Source of the DNA: Ferrimonas gelatinilytica
GTDB lineage: Bacteria; Pseudomonadota; Gammaproteobacteria; Enterobacterales; Shewanellaceae
Direction of reading: 5' to 3'
Assembly (NCBI RefSeq): GCF_039544205.1
Contig: NZ_BAABLF010000005.1
Span: forward strand, 248,001 to 312,000
DNA: 64,000 bases
Shown: positions 50,601 to 58,912 of the stretch, one piece after another
Layout of the letters: each line of letters begins with the position of its first letter
Numbering within the stretch: position 1 is the stretch's first letter
Made by a program: the position numbers and the translations under genes
Notes under the pieces: generated by a model
Database searches by the model: none
Told to the model about the DNA's origin: nothing
The model's input: only the letters and a program-made list of their open reading frames with translations

Positions 50601-52433
50601 ATGGCTAAGCAACCTTCTCTTATTGTCCGTTTCTTCAAACTGTTGGGCTCCTTGCTCAACGGCGTTCGCCTGCTGGTAGTGAACCTCCTGTTCTTCCTCG
50701 TCCTCGGTGGCCTCCTGGTGCTGTTCAGCGACAGTGACACCATCCCCCTGGAGTCCGGCTCGGCACTGGTGCTGCGTCTTGATGGTGTACTGGTGGAGCA
50801 AAAGCAGGAGTTGGACCCCTTTGAGATGCTGACCGCAGACCAGGATGCGCCGAAGGAGATCCTGCTTTCCGACGTCCTTTTTGCCATCGAGCAAGCCGCA
50901 AAGGATGACAGGATCAGCGGTCTGGTGCTGCGTCCCGGTGATCTGGTGGCCGGTCTGACCAAGCTGGATGACATCGGTCAGGCCCTGGCTGACTTTAAAG
51001 GCAGCGGCAAGCCGATCATCATGCAGGCAGGTTGGCTCGACCAAAAAAACTACTACCTCGCCAGTTTTGCCGACGAGATCCAGCTCAATCCCGGTGGCAT
51101 GGTGACCATCGAGGGACTTGGGATCTACCGTCTCTATTACAAAGAAGCCCTGGATAAACTGAAGATCCACACCCACCTGTTCCGGGTCGGAAAATACAAG
51201 TCCTTTGCGGAGTCCTTCACCGAAACCGGCATGTCGGACCCCGCACGCGAGGCCAACCAGGAACTTCTGACCGATCTTTGGCAGCGCTTTACCGGCGTTA
51301 TCGTCGACAACCGTGGTATAGATCCTGAGGTGCTTAACCGCGATCTCAACGAGTTAGCACAGGCGCTGGAATCCGTGCAGGGCGACTTTGCCCAGTTGGC
51401 GCTGCGATCCGGGCTGGTGGACAAGCTCTACACCGACGTGCAGATGCGCGATGACCTCTTGTCCCGCTTCGGGCACTCTACCGTTGAGCCGAATCAGCCC
51501 AAGATGGTGGGGCTCACCACCTACCTGACCCGGGTCAAACCTGTCCTGACCGATAAAAGCACCGCCCCCATCGGCGTGATCGTAGCCAAAGGCACCATCC
51601 TCAACGGGGAGCAGCCCTCCGGCAGTATCGGTGGGGTTAGCACCGCCCGCTTGATCCGGGAAGCCCGTCTGAATGACCAGATCAAAGCCGTCGTCCTGCG
51701 CATCGACAGTGGTGGCGGGAGCGCCTTCGCCTCAGAACAGATCCGACAGGAGCTGTTGGCTCTACAGCAGGCCGGCAAACCCGTGGTCGCTTCCATGGGT
51801 AGCGTGGCCGCCTCCGGCGGTTACTGGATCGCCGCAAACGCGGACCGGATCTATGCCCAGCCCAACACCATCACGGGCTCCATCGGGATCATCAGCCTGA
51901 TCACCACCTTCGAAGATGCCGCCGATGCCCTGGGGATCGGCATGGATGGGGTCGGCACCAAGGAGATGGCGGGGTTGAGCGTCCTGAGGCCGCTGCCGGA
52001 CAGCTTCAAAACCATTTTGCAGATGAACATGAACAAGGGCTACCGTGAGTTCATTCAGCTGGTCGCCGATGCTCGGGGCATGAGCCCGGAGGCGGTCGAT
52101 GAGGTCGCCCAGGGGCGGATCTGGAGCGGCCAATCGGCAAAGGCGCTGGGGCTGGTAGACCAGCTCGGGGATCTGGATGATGCCATCGCCAGCGCCGCTG
52201 AACTGGCCAACGTGGACCATCCCGAGTACCGAATTGTCGCGCCTGAGTTGACACCGGAACAGCAGCTGCTGCAAACCCTGATGGGGCAGGCTCAAAGCTG
52301 GCTGCCCCAACCGCAGTCCAATGCCCTCTCCCGCCTGGGACGTCGGCTGCTGGCACCACTGACGCAGCAGCTTCAACTGGATGACCCGCAACACCTCTAC
52401 CTGCTCTGTCTGGAGTGTCAGGCGACGCTCTGA
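50601..52433 (+). CDS. sppA: Signal peptide peptidase SppA, long form
   Basis: 610 residues from ATG 50601; ATG 50568 is an alternative adding 11 residues. One N-terminal membrane helix (about 20-40) anchors a tandem-domain periplasmic serine protease. The general-base Lys lies in RVGKYKSFAESFT of the first half and the nucleophile Ser in MGSVAASGGYWIAANADRI of the second, as in the 67-kDa E. coli enzyme. It degrades released signal peptides. Confidence 0.94.
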   Translation: MAKQPSLIVRFFKLLGSLLNGVRLLVVNLLFFLVLGGLLVLFSDSDTIPLESGSALVLRLDGVLVEQKQELDPFEMLTADQDAPKEILLSDVLFAIEQAAKDDRISGLVLRPGDLVAGLTKLDDIGQALADFKGSGKPIIMQAGWLDQKNYYLASFADEIQLNPGGMVTIEGLGIYRLYYKEALDKLKIHTHLFRVGKYKSFAESFTETGMSDPAREANQELLTDLWQRFTGVIVDNRGIDPEVLNRDLNELAQALESVQGDFAQLALRSGLVDKLYTDVQMRDDLLSRFGHSTVEPNQPKMVGLTTYLTRVKPVLTDKSTAPIGVIVAKGTILNGEQPSGSIGGVSTARLIREARLNDQIKAVVLRIDSGGGSAFASEQIRQELLALQQAGKPVVASMGSVAASGGYWIAANADRIYAQPNTITGSIGIISLITTFEDAADALGIGMDGVGTKEMAGLSVLRPLPDSFKTILQMNMNKGYREFIQLVADARGMSPEAVDEVAQGRIWSGQSAKALGLVDQLGDLDDAIASAAELANVDHPEYRIVAPELTPEQQLLQTLMGQAQSWLPQPQSNALSRLGRRLLAPLTQQLQLDDPQHLYLLCLECQATL

Positions 52434-52455
52434 TCGGCACTGACCACGTATTCCC

Positions 52456-52481
52456 AAGCCCGGCGTCCTGCCGGGCTTTCA
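52456..52481 (+). terminator. Terminator after sppA
   Basis: AAGCCCGGC / GCCGGGCTT arms with a 5-base loop, 22 bases after the sppA stop. The T-run is short (TTTCATTT). Confidence 0.8.
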
Positions 52482-52537
52482 TTTATTAGGTCCCTCGCTA
52501 TAATCCCGCCATCTTTCCACGGTTTGGTCACCCCTCA

Positions 52538-53557
52538 ATGCAAACTGAGCATCGTAAACGGATCTATATCGCCTACACCGGCGGCACCATCGGCATGCAG
52601 CGGACCGAGCATGGTTACGCGCCGGTAGCGGGCTTTTTGACCGATAGCGTCCGCGCCAACCCGGAGTTTCATCGCCCTGAGATGCCCGAGTTCGAACTTC
52701 ATGAGTATGAGCAGCTGATCGACTCCTCCAACATGAGTCCGGCGGACTGGCAGCTCATCGCCGATGACATCCAGTGCCACTACGATGAGTTTGATGGTTT
52801 CGTTATTCTCCACGGTACCGACACCATGGCGTTTACCGCATCGGCACTCTCCTTCATGTTGGAGGGGTTGAACAAACCGGTGATCGTGACCGGCTCGCAG
52901 ATCCCCCTGGCGCAACTGCGCAGCGATGGCCAACAGAACCTGCTGAACGCCCTCTACATCGCCGCCAACTACCCTATTGCCGAAGTCTGCCTGTTCTTCA
53001 ATAACGTGCTACTGAGGGGCAACCGAAGCACTAAGGTACACGCCGATGGCTTCGCCGCCTTTGACAGCCCCAACATGGCGCCCCTGCTCGAAGCAGGGAT
53101 CGCCATCAAGCTGGGGCCGGAATACATGGCGCCACAACCCGGCCGAACCTTGCAGGTGCATCCCATCACACCCCAGCCCATCGGCGTGGTTACCCTCTAT
53201 CCGGGGATCAGCATCGAGGTGATCGCCAATATGCTGCAACAACCGGTTAAGGCATTGATTTTACAATCTTACGGGGTCGGCAATGCGCCACAGAGGGAGG
53301 ATCTGCTGTCGCTGCTAAAGGAGGCGCAGGACAGGGAGATACTGGTGGTCAACCTGACGCAGTGCCTGCAGGGGAAGGTGAATATGGCCGGTTATGCCAC
53401 CGGCAACGCCCTGTCACGGGTAGGGGTGATCTCCGGCTACGATATGACCATTGAGGCGGCCCTGGCCAAGCTGCACTACCTGCTCTCACGCCCCCTGAGC
53501 TTCAAAGAGCGCCAGCAACTGATGCAGCAGCCTCTTCGGGGGGAGCTGAGCCAATAA
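52538..53557 (+). CDS. ansA: Type I (cytoplasmic) L-asparaginase
   Basis: 339 residues. TGGTIGMQ near the N-terminus holds the first catalytic Thr, and LHGTDTMAFTASALSFML holds the second Thr with Asp. With no signal peptide, it is the cytoplasmic, low-affinity AnsA type. Hydrolyses asparagine to aspartate and ammonia. Single-gene unit. Confidence 0.95.
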   Translation: MQTEHRKRIYIAYTGGTIGMQRTEHGYAPVAGFLTDSVRANPEFHRPEMPEFELHEYEQLIDSSNMSPADWQLIADDIQCHYDEFDGFVILHGTDTMAFTASALSFMLEGLNKPVIVTGSQIPLAQLRSDGQQNLLNALYIAANYPIAEVCLFFNNVLLRGNRSTKVHADGFAAFDSPNMAPLLEAGIAIKLGPEYMAPQPGRTLQVHPITPQPIGVVTLYPGISIEVIANMLQQPVKALILQSYGVGNAPQREDLLSLLKEAQDREILVVNLTQCLQGKVNMAGYATGNALSRVGVISGYDMTIEAALAKLHYLLSRPLSFKERQQLMQQPLRGELSQ

Positions 53558-53619
53558 GCGAGACGTCGGGATGCCGCGGTCTCCGAGCTGCCCGCGGCGC
53601 AAGCGAGTTAGCTTTGTTG

Positions 53620-53892
53620 TTACTGGGGTTTGAGCGTCGCCAGGTGTTGCTCCTGAAACTGGCGCTTTAACTCCTGCTTCGAAAGGTGGTTTATCCGGCC
53701 GTCGGCACCCACAGTCAGGTGCTGCGTCTGCTGCCCGAAGCGCGCCTGCCAGAGGATCAGCGCCTGCATCGCACTTTCACGCTGCTGTTCGGTCAACGGC
53801 GTACCATCTTCCCACTTGCCCAGTTCCACACCCTGTTGCAACCGGGCAGCCATCTCCGGGGTCAGGCTGTCGACCATCTTGTTCCAATCCAT
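53620..53892 (-). CDS. yeaC: YeaC-like DUF1315 protein
   Basis: 90 residues. SLTPEMAARLQQGVELGKW and LTEQQRESAMQALILWQAR match the YeaC/DUF1315 family. Function unknown. In E. coli yeaC lies near gapA; here too it is in the GAPDH neighbourhood. Its start touches the stop of the zinc-ribbon gene upstream, so the two are one unit. Confidence 0.88.
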   Translation of the reverse strand: MDWNKMVDSLTPEMAARLQQGVELGKWEDGTPLTEQQRESAMQALILWQARFGQQTQHLTVGADGRINHLSKQELKRQFQEQHLATLKPQ

Positions 53893-54215
53893 TAGGCTCT
53901 CCTTCTCGCCAGAATGATGCGCACCCGGGTCACCAGGTAGAAGACGAAACCCAGCGCCATGGCACCGGTTCCTACTGGCTCACGCCACCCCTCGGCAGCT
54001 TCCCCGCCCCACCACCAGAGTGCGAAACCGCCCACAAACAGCAGCAAGGCGATAAAGCTGTGGGTCATCAGGGTCTGATTATGCCGGATCGCTCGGATCC
54101 GCCCGGCCCGCTCAGCGACCTCGGGATCCGAGTCCCGGGCGTACTGGCAGTGGGGGCATGTAGGGGCTTTATCCGAGATGCGTTTGCCGCACCCGGCACA
54201 GTGGATCAACGCCAT
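53892..54215 (-). CDS. Zinc-ribbon membrane protein
   Basis: 107 residues from ATG 54215, chosen because GGAG lies six bases ahead. An N-terminal zinc ribbon (CAGCGKRISDKAPTCPHC) is followed by two membrane helices (about 50-70 and 78-98) and a basic end. Such proteins are widespread and mostly unassigned. Translation is probably coupled with yeaC. Confidence 0.85.
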   Translation of the reverse strand: MALIHCAGCGKRISDKAPTCPHCQYARDSDPEVAERAGRIRAIRHNQTLMTHSFIALLLFVGGFALWWWGGEAAEGWREPVGTGAMALGFVFYLVTRVRIILARRRA

Positions 54216-54285
54216 TGGGCACTCCATGTTGATGGTGTTGCCCGACAATATACTGATGTCCGCGAAACACGGCAAAATTTCCGGG

Positions 54286-54783
54286 TCAGATCACACCATA
54301 CCAGTGTAAATAGAGACGAAGCAGCCAACCGGGCATGTACCCACTGCGCCGTGCCACCACCACGCCTGAGCCGTCAACCACCAGGTAGCTGGGGAACGCC
54401 TGCACCTTGAGTTCCCGCCCCAGGGCGCTCGTCCCGAGGAGGATCCCACGAGGATCGGCGTGTGGGCCGACAAATTCCCGAACTTCGCCGACGGAGTCGT
54501 AACTGAGCGCCACCGGCCGGATGCTGGAATTGGCCTGTTGCAGGTCATTGATGCCGTCGATGGTCAGATCGCATATCGTGCACCAGGGGGCAAAAAGATA
54601 GAGCAGTTGTGCCTGGCCGGATTCCGGTAACGGCTGCCATCGGCCTTGAAGATCCTGAACCTCAACGGGCATCAACGTCGTTCCGACCGCTACCATCCCC
54701 TGGGATCGCCACCAACCGGCAAGCCAAAAAACCAGGATGATCAGGCCAGCATAGCGCACCCCGGAGAGTAAAAGCGTTCGCAT
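54286..54783 (-). CDS. Thioredoxin-like membrane-anchored oxidoreductase
   Basis: 165 residues from ATG 54783. One N-terminal membrane helix and a thioredoxin fold with the active pair FAPWCTIC and cis-Pro in QAFPSYLVVDG. It faces the periplasm. The TlpA/ScsD-like layout suggests a thiol-disulfide role in redox control or cytochrome maturation; substrates unknown. Upstream codons have no family support. Confidence 0.85.
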   Translation of the reverse strand: MRTLLLSGVRYAGLIILVFWLAGWWRSQGMVAVGTTLMPVEVQDLQGRWQPLPESGQAQLLYLFAPWCTICDLTIDGINDLQQANSSIRPVALSYDSVGEVREFVGPHADPRGILLGTSALGRELKVQAFPSYLVVDGSGVVVARRSGYMPGWLLRLYLHWYGVI

Positions 54784-54837
54784 GGTACCTCGCCTATCAA
54801 AAGCATTAGAGCATGCCCAAGCGTGCAGCAAAAGAAA

Positions 54838-54861
54838 AGGCCGGCCACATTGGGCCGGCCT
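54838..54861 (-). terminator. Terminator after the long GAPDH gene
   Basis: AGGCCGGCC / GGCCGGCCT arms with a 6-base loop, followed on the reverse strand by TTTTCTTTT. Confidence 0.88.
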
Positions 54862-54878
54862 AAACCTTTCACTGATTA

Positions 54879-56303
54879 TCAGGGCAGCGACAGGGCGTTA
54901 ACGCCCAGCATCTTCTGCATCACCTGGACAACCTGGCAGCTGTAGCCAAACTCGTTGTCGTACCAGACGTACAGGACGGCACGATCCCCTTCCACAATGG
55001 TCGCCTGGGAGTCGACGATGCCGGCAAAGCGGCTACCGACCAGATCCGTGGACACGATCTCGGTGGAGGCGGTGTAGTCGATCTGGTTTTGCAGCTCAGA
55101 GAACAGCGCCGTGTTACGCAGGTGCTCGTTCATCTCGTCCCGGGTGGTACTTTTGCCGAGGTTCAGGTTCATGATCGCCATGGAGACGTTTGGAGTCGGA
55201 ACCCGGATGGCGTTACCCGTCAGCTTACCCTGCAGTTGAGGGAACGCCTTGGCAACGGCCTTGGCTGCCCCGGTGGAGGTGATCACCATGTTCAGGGGCG
55301 CGCTGCGGCCTCGGCGGTCGGCTTTGTGGTAGTTGTCGATCAGGTTCTGATCATTGGTGTAGGAGTGTACCGTCTCTACGTGACCGCTGGTGATACCGAA
55401 CTTGTCATAGACACTCTTCAGCACCGGCGTGATGGCATTGGTGGTACAGGAAGCGGCAGAGAGGATGCTGTCCTCTTCCAGGATCATGTCATCGTTGACA
55501 CCGTACACGATGTTCTTGATCTCCCCTTTGGCCGGCGCAGTCAACAGCACCTTGGCGGCGCCCTTGGACTTCAGGTGCTGACCCAGGCCCGCTTCATCGC
55601 TCCAGATCCCGGTGTTGTCCACCACCAGGGCATTCTCGATACCGTACTGGGTGTAATCCACCTCTTCGGGGCTGTTGGCGTAGATCACCTGGATGTAAGT
55701 GCCGTTGGCGATCAGGGCATTGTTCTCTGCGTCTACCTCAATGGAGCCATTGAAGGGCCCGTGAATGGAGTCACGACGCAGTAAGCTGGCGCGCTTCTCC
55801 AGGTCACCCTCACGGCCACCACGAACGACAATGGCGCGCAGGCGCAGGGTATTAGACACACCGGTGCGCTCAATAAGCAGGCGCGCCAACAGGCGGCCGA
55901 TGCGACCAAAGCCGTAAAGCACGACGTCACGGGGGGCCAACTCTTTGTCGACCGCGGGCGCCAACTGCTCTGCCATGTAGGCTTCCACTTCGCTGTCGTC
56001 ACTGTGGTTACGCCAGTAGTTCACCGCCAGCTTGCCAATGTCGACACGGGCATGTTTCACGTTCAGATTGGACAAGGCCTGCAGGAAGGGAAAGCTCTCC
56101 CGAAGACGCAACTTATCGCCTTCGTACTTCATGACCAGGCGGTGCGCTTTGGTGATCTCGATGGTCGATGCATTAAGCAGTGGACGACCGTAGATCAGCA
56201 CCTCCACTCCTTGGTTCCGATACAGCTTCCCCAGCAGTGGCTGCATGGCTTCGGCCAACTCAAAACGTTCCTGCCAACTATGAAGGTACTTATCCGCGGT
56301 CAT
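54879..56303 (-). CDS. gapB: Glyceraldehyde-3-phosphate dehydrogenase, long form
   Basis: 474 residues. The first 125 or so are an extra helical domain; then comes a standard GAPDH with GFGRIGRLLARLL for NAD(P), the catalytic Cys in SAASCTTNAITP and the His in HVETVHSYTNDQNLID. This long class is common in Shewanella and Vibrio. It oxidises glyceraldehyde 3-phosphate, or may run in the gluconeogenic direction beside the short enzyme. The symbol is tentative. It faces away from gapA. Confidence 0.9.
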   Translation of the reverse strand: MTADKYLHSWQERFELAEAMQPLLGKLYRNQGVEVLIYGRPLLNASTIEITKAHRLVMKYEGDKLRLRESFPFLQALSNLNVKHARVDIGKLAVNYWRNHSDDSEVEAYMAEQLAPAVDKELAPRDVVLYGFGRIGRLLARLLIERTGVSNTLRLRAIVVRGGREGDLEKRASLLRRDSIHGPFNGSIEVDAENNALIANGTYIQVIYANSPEEVDYTQYGIENALVVDNTGIWSDEAGLGQHLKSKGAAKVLLTAPAKGEIKNIVYGVNDDMILEEDSILSAASCTTNAITPVLKSVYDKFGITSGHVETVHSYTNDQNLIDNYHKADRRGRSAPLNMVITSTGAAKAVAKAFPQLQGKLTGNAIRVPTPNVSMAIMNLNLGKSTTRDEMNEHLRNTALFSELQNQIDYTASTEIVSTDLVGSRFAGIVDSQATIVEGDRAVLYVWYDNEFGYSCQVVQVMQKMLGVNALSLP

Positions 56304-56470
56304 TACGATTTTCCTAAAAGATGCCCCAATGGAGGGCAGATACAGGGTGTCAGTAGAGGAGTTAGGATCGTCGACGTCTGGACGTCGAGGCCCGTTATTG
56401 CGCCGCTATTCTACAAACAACCGGCGTACTCTGCCATGCAATGGCAAAACGCAAGATGTTGCTAAATAAC

Positions 56471-56731
56471 TCATTTACCCTTAATTGGCGCCAGCATGTG
56501 GTAATTCGACACCACGCAAGCAGCCTCGATACAACCCGCTTTGCCAAGGAACGTCTCATCTATCCTCCCTACCCCAAGCGGTTTCCAGCCCGCAACGGTA
56601 GCAAACGGACCGGACTCAGGGCTTGTCTCCATCGGTACGCCAAACGAATCCCAGAAGCCCGCTTCTTGGGTGCTGGCTGACAGATAGGCATCGCCACCTA
56701 AAAGGGTGCCACACTGGTCAACGCGCTCCAT
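56471..56731 (-). CDS. Doubtful 86-residue open frame
   Basis: Starts at ATG 56731 with only a weak ribosome site. The translation has a protein-like composition (Gly, Glu and Phe rich) and moderately GC-rich third positions, but no family that I recognise. It lies between two genes where a long leader or lost gene is also possible. Confidence 0.25.
   Translation of the reverse strand: MERVDQCGTLLGGDAYLSASTQEAGFWDSFGVPMETSPESGPFATVAGWKPLGVGRIDETFLGKAGCIEAACVVSNYHMLAPIKGK
56497..56511. promoter_or_regulatory. Weak HexR-like site upstream of the long GAPDH
   Basis: TGTGGTAATTCGACA agrees with TGTARTWWWAYTACA at 12 of 15 positions, with the TGT and ACA ends intact. It is about 195 bases from the gene start, far for a simple operator. 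Confidence 0.35.
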
Positions 56732-57044
56732 CTTTGCTCGCAGTGAGCTTTACAACGGGATAATCACCGATGGGCATCCGCTGCGAGGTGTCGAATCTGC
56801 GACAGCGGCTGGCGCCGACGGCATCCAGTTTGCTGCGAAAGCTGTAAGTGACTTTCAATTCGTTTGGTCAATTTGTGAGCGGAACGCGCTAACCAGCGGG
56901 GTCAATAACGGGAAATTTACACCGCCGGTAGATCACGCCGCGCTCTAAGCTGTACTAGAGTTGTAGCGCATAGGCCGGCGCACCTTTTTTAGGTTGGTTT
57001 ACCAATATTTTCTCCTCTCAGCCTTTGCGCAGCGGCCAAGTTAT

Positions 57045-57059
57045 TGTAACTTTACTACA
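57045..57059. promoter_or_regulatory. HexR box upstream of gapA
   Basis: TGTAACTTTACTACA matches the HexR consensus TGTARTWWWAYTACA at all but one position. It is 35 bases before the gapA start. The regulator gene hexR lies 6 kb downstream. Confidence 0.75.
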
Positions 57060-57094
57060 TAATCGAATCGCTAACCCAAAGTAGGACTTTCAGG

Positions 57095-58105
57095 ATGATT
57101 AAGGTTGCCATTAACGGTTACGGTCGCATCGGTCGTAACATTGTCCGTGCCCTGTACGAGAGCCCCAAAAACTATCCGATCCAGATTGTGGCCATTAATG
57201 ACCTCGGTGATGCCGCCATCAACGCCCACTTGACCAAGTACGATACCGTACACGGCCGCTTCAATGCCGAGGTCGAACAGGTAGAGGGCGGGATTAAGAT
57301 CAACGGAGATCTGATCAAAACCTTCTCCGAGCGCAACCCTGCTGCCCTGCCCTGGTCCGAACTGAATGTCGATGTGGTATTCGAATGTACCGGGATCTTC
57401 ACCACCAAAGAGAAAGCGTCTGCGCACCTCGATGCGGGTGCTAAGAAAGTGATCATCTCGGCACCGGGCAAAGAGGTGGACGCCACCGTAGTTTATGGTG
57501 TCAACCAGGATATCCTCTCCGCAGATATGACGGTGATCTCCAACGCCTCCTGCACCACCAACTGCCTCGCACCCTTTGCCAAGGCACTGCACGATACCGT
57601 CGGTATCGAGAGCGGCCTGATGACTACGGTCCACGCCTACACCAACGACCAGCGCCTCTCCGATGTGTATCACTCCGATCTGCGTCGTGCCCGCGCTGCT
57701 GCGGCCAACATGATCCCCACCAAGACCGGCGCCGCGGCGGCGGTTGGTCTGGTGATCCCGGAACTGGCCGGTAAGCTCGATGGCGGAGCTGTGCGGGTGC
57801 CCACCCTCAATGTCTCCCTAGTCGACCTCTCCTTTATTGCCAAAAAAGAGACCAGCGTCGACGAGATCAATCAGGTGATCGAAAAGGCGGTTGCGGCCGA
57901 TCCCGTGCTGGCAGAGGTGCTGCATGTTAACCACGAGCCGCTGGTCTCCTCCGACTTTAACCACTGCCCCGCCTCCTCCACCTTTGATGCCACCCAAACC
58001 CGCGTCAGCGGCCGCTTGGTCAAGGTGATGGCCTGGTACGATAACGAGTGGGGCTTCTCCAACCGCATGTTGGATAACGCCGTTGCCCTGATGAACGCCA
58101 AGTAA
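57095..58105 (+). CDS. gapA: Glyceraldehyde-3-phosphate dehydrogenase, type I
   Basis: 336 residues. NGYGRIGRNIVRAL binds NAD, INDLGD places an Asp for NAD preference, the catalytic Cys153 lies in NASCTTNCLAP and His in TTVHAYTNDQRL. Standard phosphorylating GAPDH of glycolysis. No clear ribosome site apart from CAGGA. HexR-like box just upstream. Confidence 0.95.
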   Translation: MIKVAINGYGRIGRNIVRALYESPKNYPIQIVAINDLGDAAINAHLTKYDTVHGRFNAEVEQVEGGIKINGDLIKTFSERNPAALPWSELNVDVVFECTGIFTTKEKASAHLDAGAKKVIISAPGKEVDATVVYGVNQDILSADMTVISNASCTTNCLAPFAKALHDTVGIESGLMTTVHAYTNDQRLSDVYHSDLRRARAAAANMIPTKTGAAAAVGLVIPELAGKLDGGAVRVPTLNVSLVDLSFIAKKETSVDEINQVIEKAVAADPVLAEVLHVNHEPLVSSDFNHCPASSTFDATQTRVSGRLVKVMAWYDNEWGFSNRMLDNAVALMNAK

Positions 58106-58127
58106 CGTTCGCCTTAAGGTACAAAGG

Positions 58128-58152
58128 CATCGCCTCGGGCGGTGCTTTTTTG
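58128..58152 (+). terminator. Terminator after gapA
   Basis: GCATCGCC / GGCGGTGC stem (one G-T pair) with a short loop, then six T residues. Confidence 0.85.
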
Positions 58153-58211
58153 TATCCAGCCCAGCTTTTCCCAGCGATAAGCTCCTTAAGATCGGCTTCG
58201 GCGGGAGAAAG

Positions 58212-58236
58212 AAAAAGCGCCCAGAGGGCGCTTTTT
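58212..58236 (-). terminator. Terminator after eda
   Basis: AAAAAGCGCCC / GGGCGCTTTTT with a 3-base loop. It ends the zwf-pgl-edd-eda transcript and is symmetric enough to act in both directions. Confidence 0.9.
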
Positions 58237-58258
58237 ACTGTATCGATGATCCTGTGCG

Positions 58259-58906
58259 TTATTCAGAAACCCCCTCCAGGGCTTCCCGTGACAGCTGGGT
58301 AATACGGTCCCAGTCACCCTGCTCTATGGCGTCCGTGGGGGCAATCCAGGAGCCACCGCAGGCTTTGACCTGGGGAATGGCAAGGTAATCGCGATAGTTG
58401 TGCAAACCAATCCCCCCGGTTGGACAGAAGGTCAGTTGCGGCAGCGGCCCCAGGATTGACTGCAGCGCCTTCACCCCGCCATTAGCTTCGGCCGGGAAGA
58501 ACTTGAGGTGGTCATAACCCAGCTCCAGCGCCTGCATAGCATCGGAGACCGAACCCACACCGGGGATCAGCGGAATCGAGCGCTCATTGGCAGCCAGGAG
58601 CAGCGCCGGAGTGGCGCCGGGGGAGATAGCAAACTGGGCACCCGCTTCAATGACCCGATCCAACTGGTCCGCATTCAGCACGGTACCGGCGCCCACCAGG
58701 GCTTCGGGCACCGCATCGCGGATTGCGCGGATCGCCTCGATGGCACAGTCGGTACGCAGAGTCACCTCCAGGATCTGGATCCCACCGGCGACCAGCGCCT
58801 TGGCCAGCGGGATGGCATCCTCGAGCTTATGGATCACCATTACCGGAACCACTTTCGAACGTGCAAACACCTCGGCGGGCTGCATCTTCCATTGGTTAGT
58901 CATCAC
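58259..58906 (-). CDS. eda: KDPG aldolase
   Basis: 215 residues, TIM barrel. The Schiff-base Lys is in DHLKFFPAEANGG and the catalytic Glu in QILEVTLRT. It splits 2-keto-3-deoxy-6-phosphogluconate to pyruvate and glyceraldehyde 3-phosphate, the last Entner-Doudoroff step. Last gene of the operon, six bases after edd. Confidence 0.96.
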   Translation of the reverse strand: MMTNQWKMQPAEVFARSKVVPVMVIHKLEDAIPLAKALVAGGIQILEVTLRTDCAIEAIRAIRDAVPEALVGAGTVLNADQLDRVIEAGAQFAISPGATPALLLAANERSIPLIPGVGSVSDAMQALELGYDHLKFFPAEANGGVKALQSILGPLPQLTFCPTGGIGLHNYRDYLAIPQVKACGGSWIAPTDAIEQGDWDRITQLSREALEGVSE

Positions 58907-58912
58907 AGATCC

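Larger units (their letters stand above)
56304..57094. other. Long divergent region between the two GAPDH genes
   Basis: 791 bases. It includes a good HexR-like box near gapA and a weaker one at 56497-56511. An 86-codon reverse frame (56471-56731) is listed separately as doubtful; other frames are less convincing. Confidence 0.5.
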
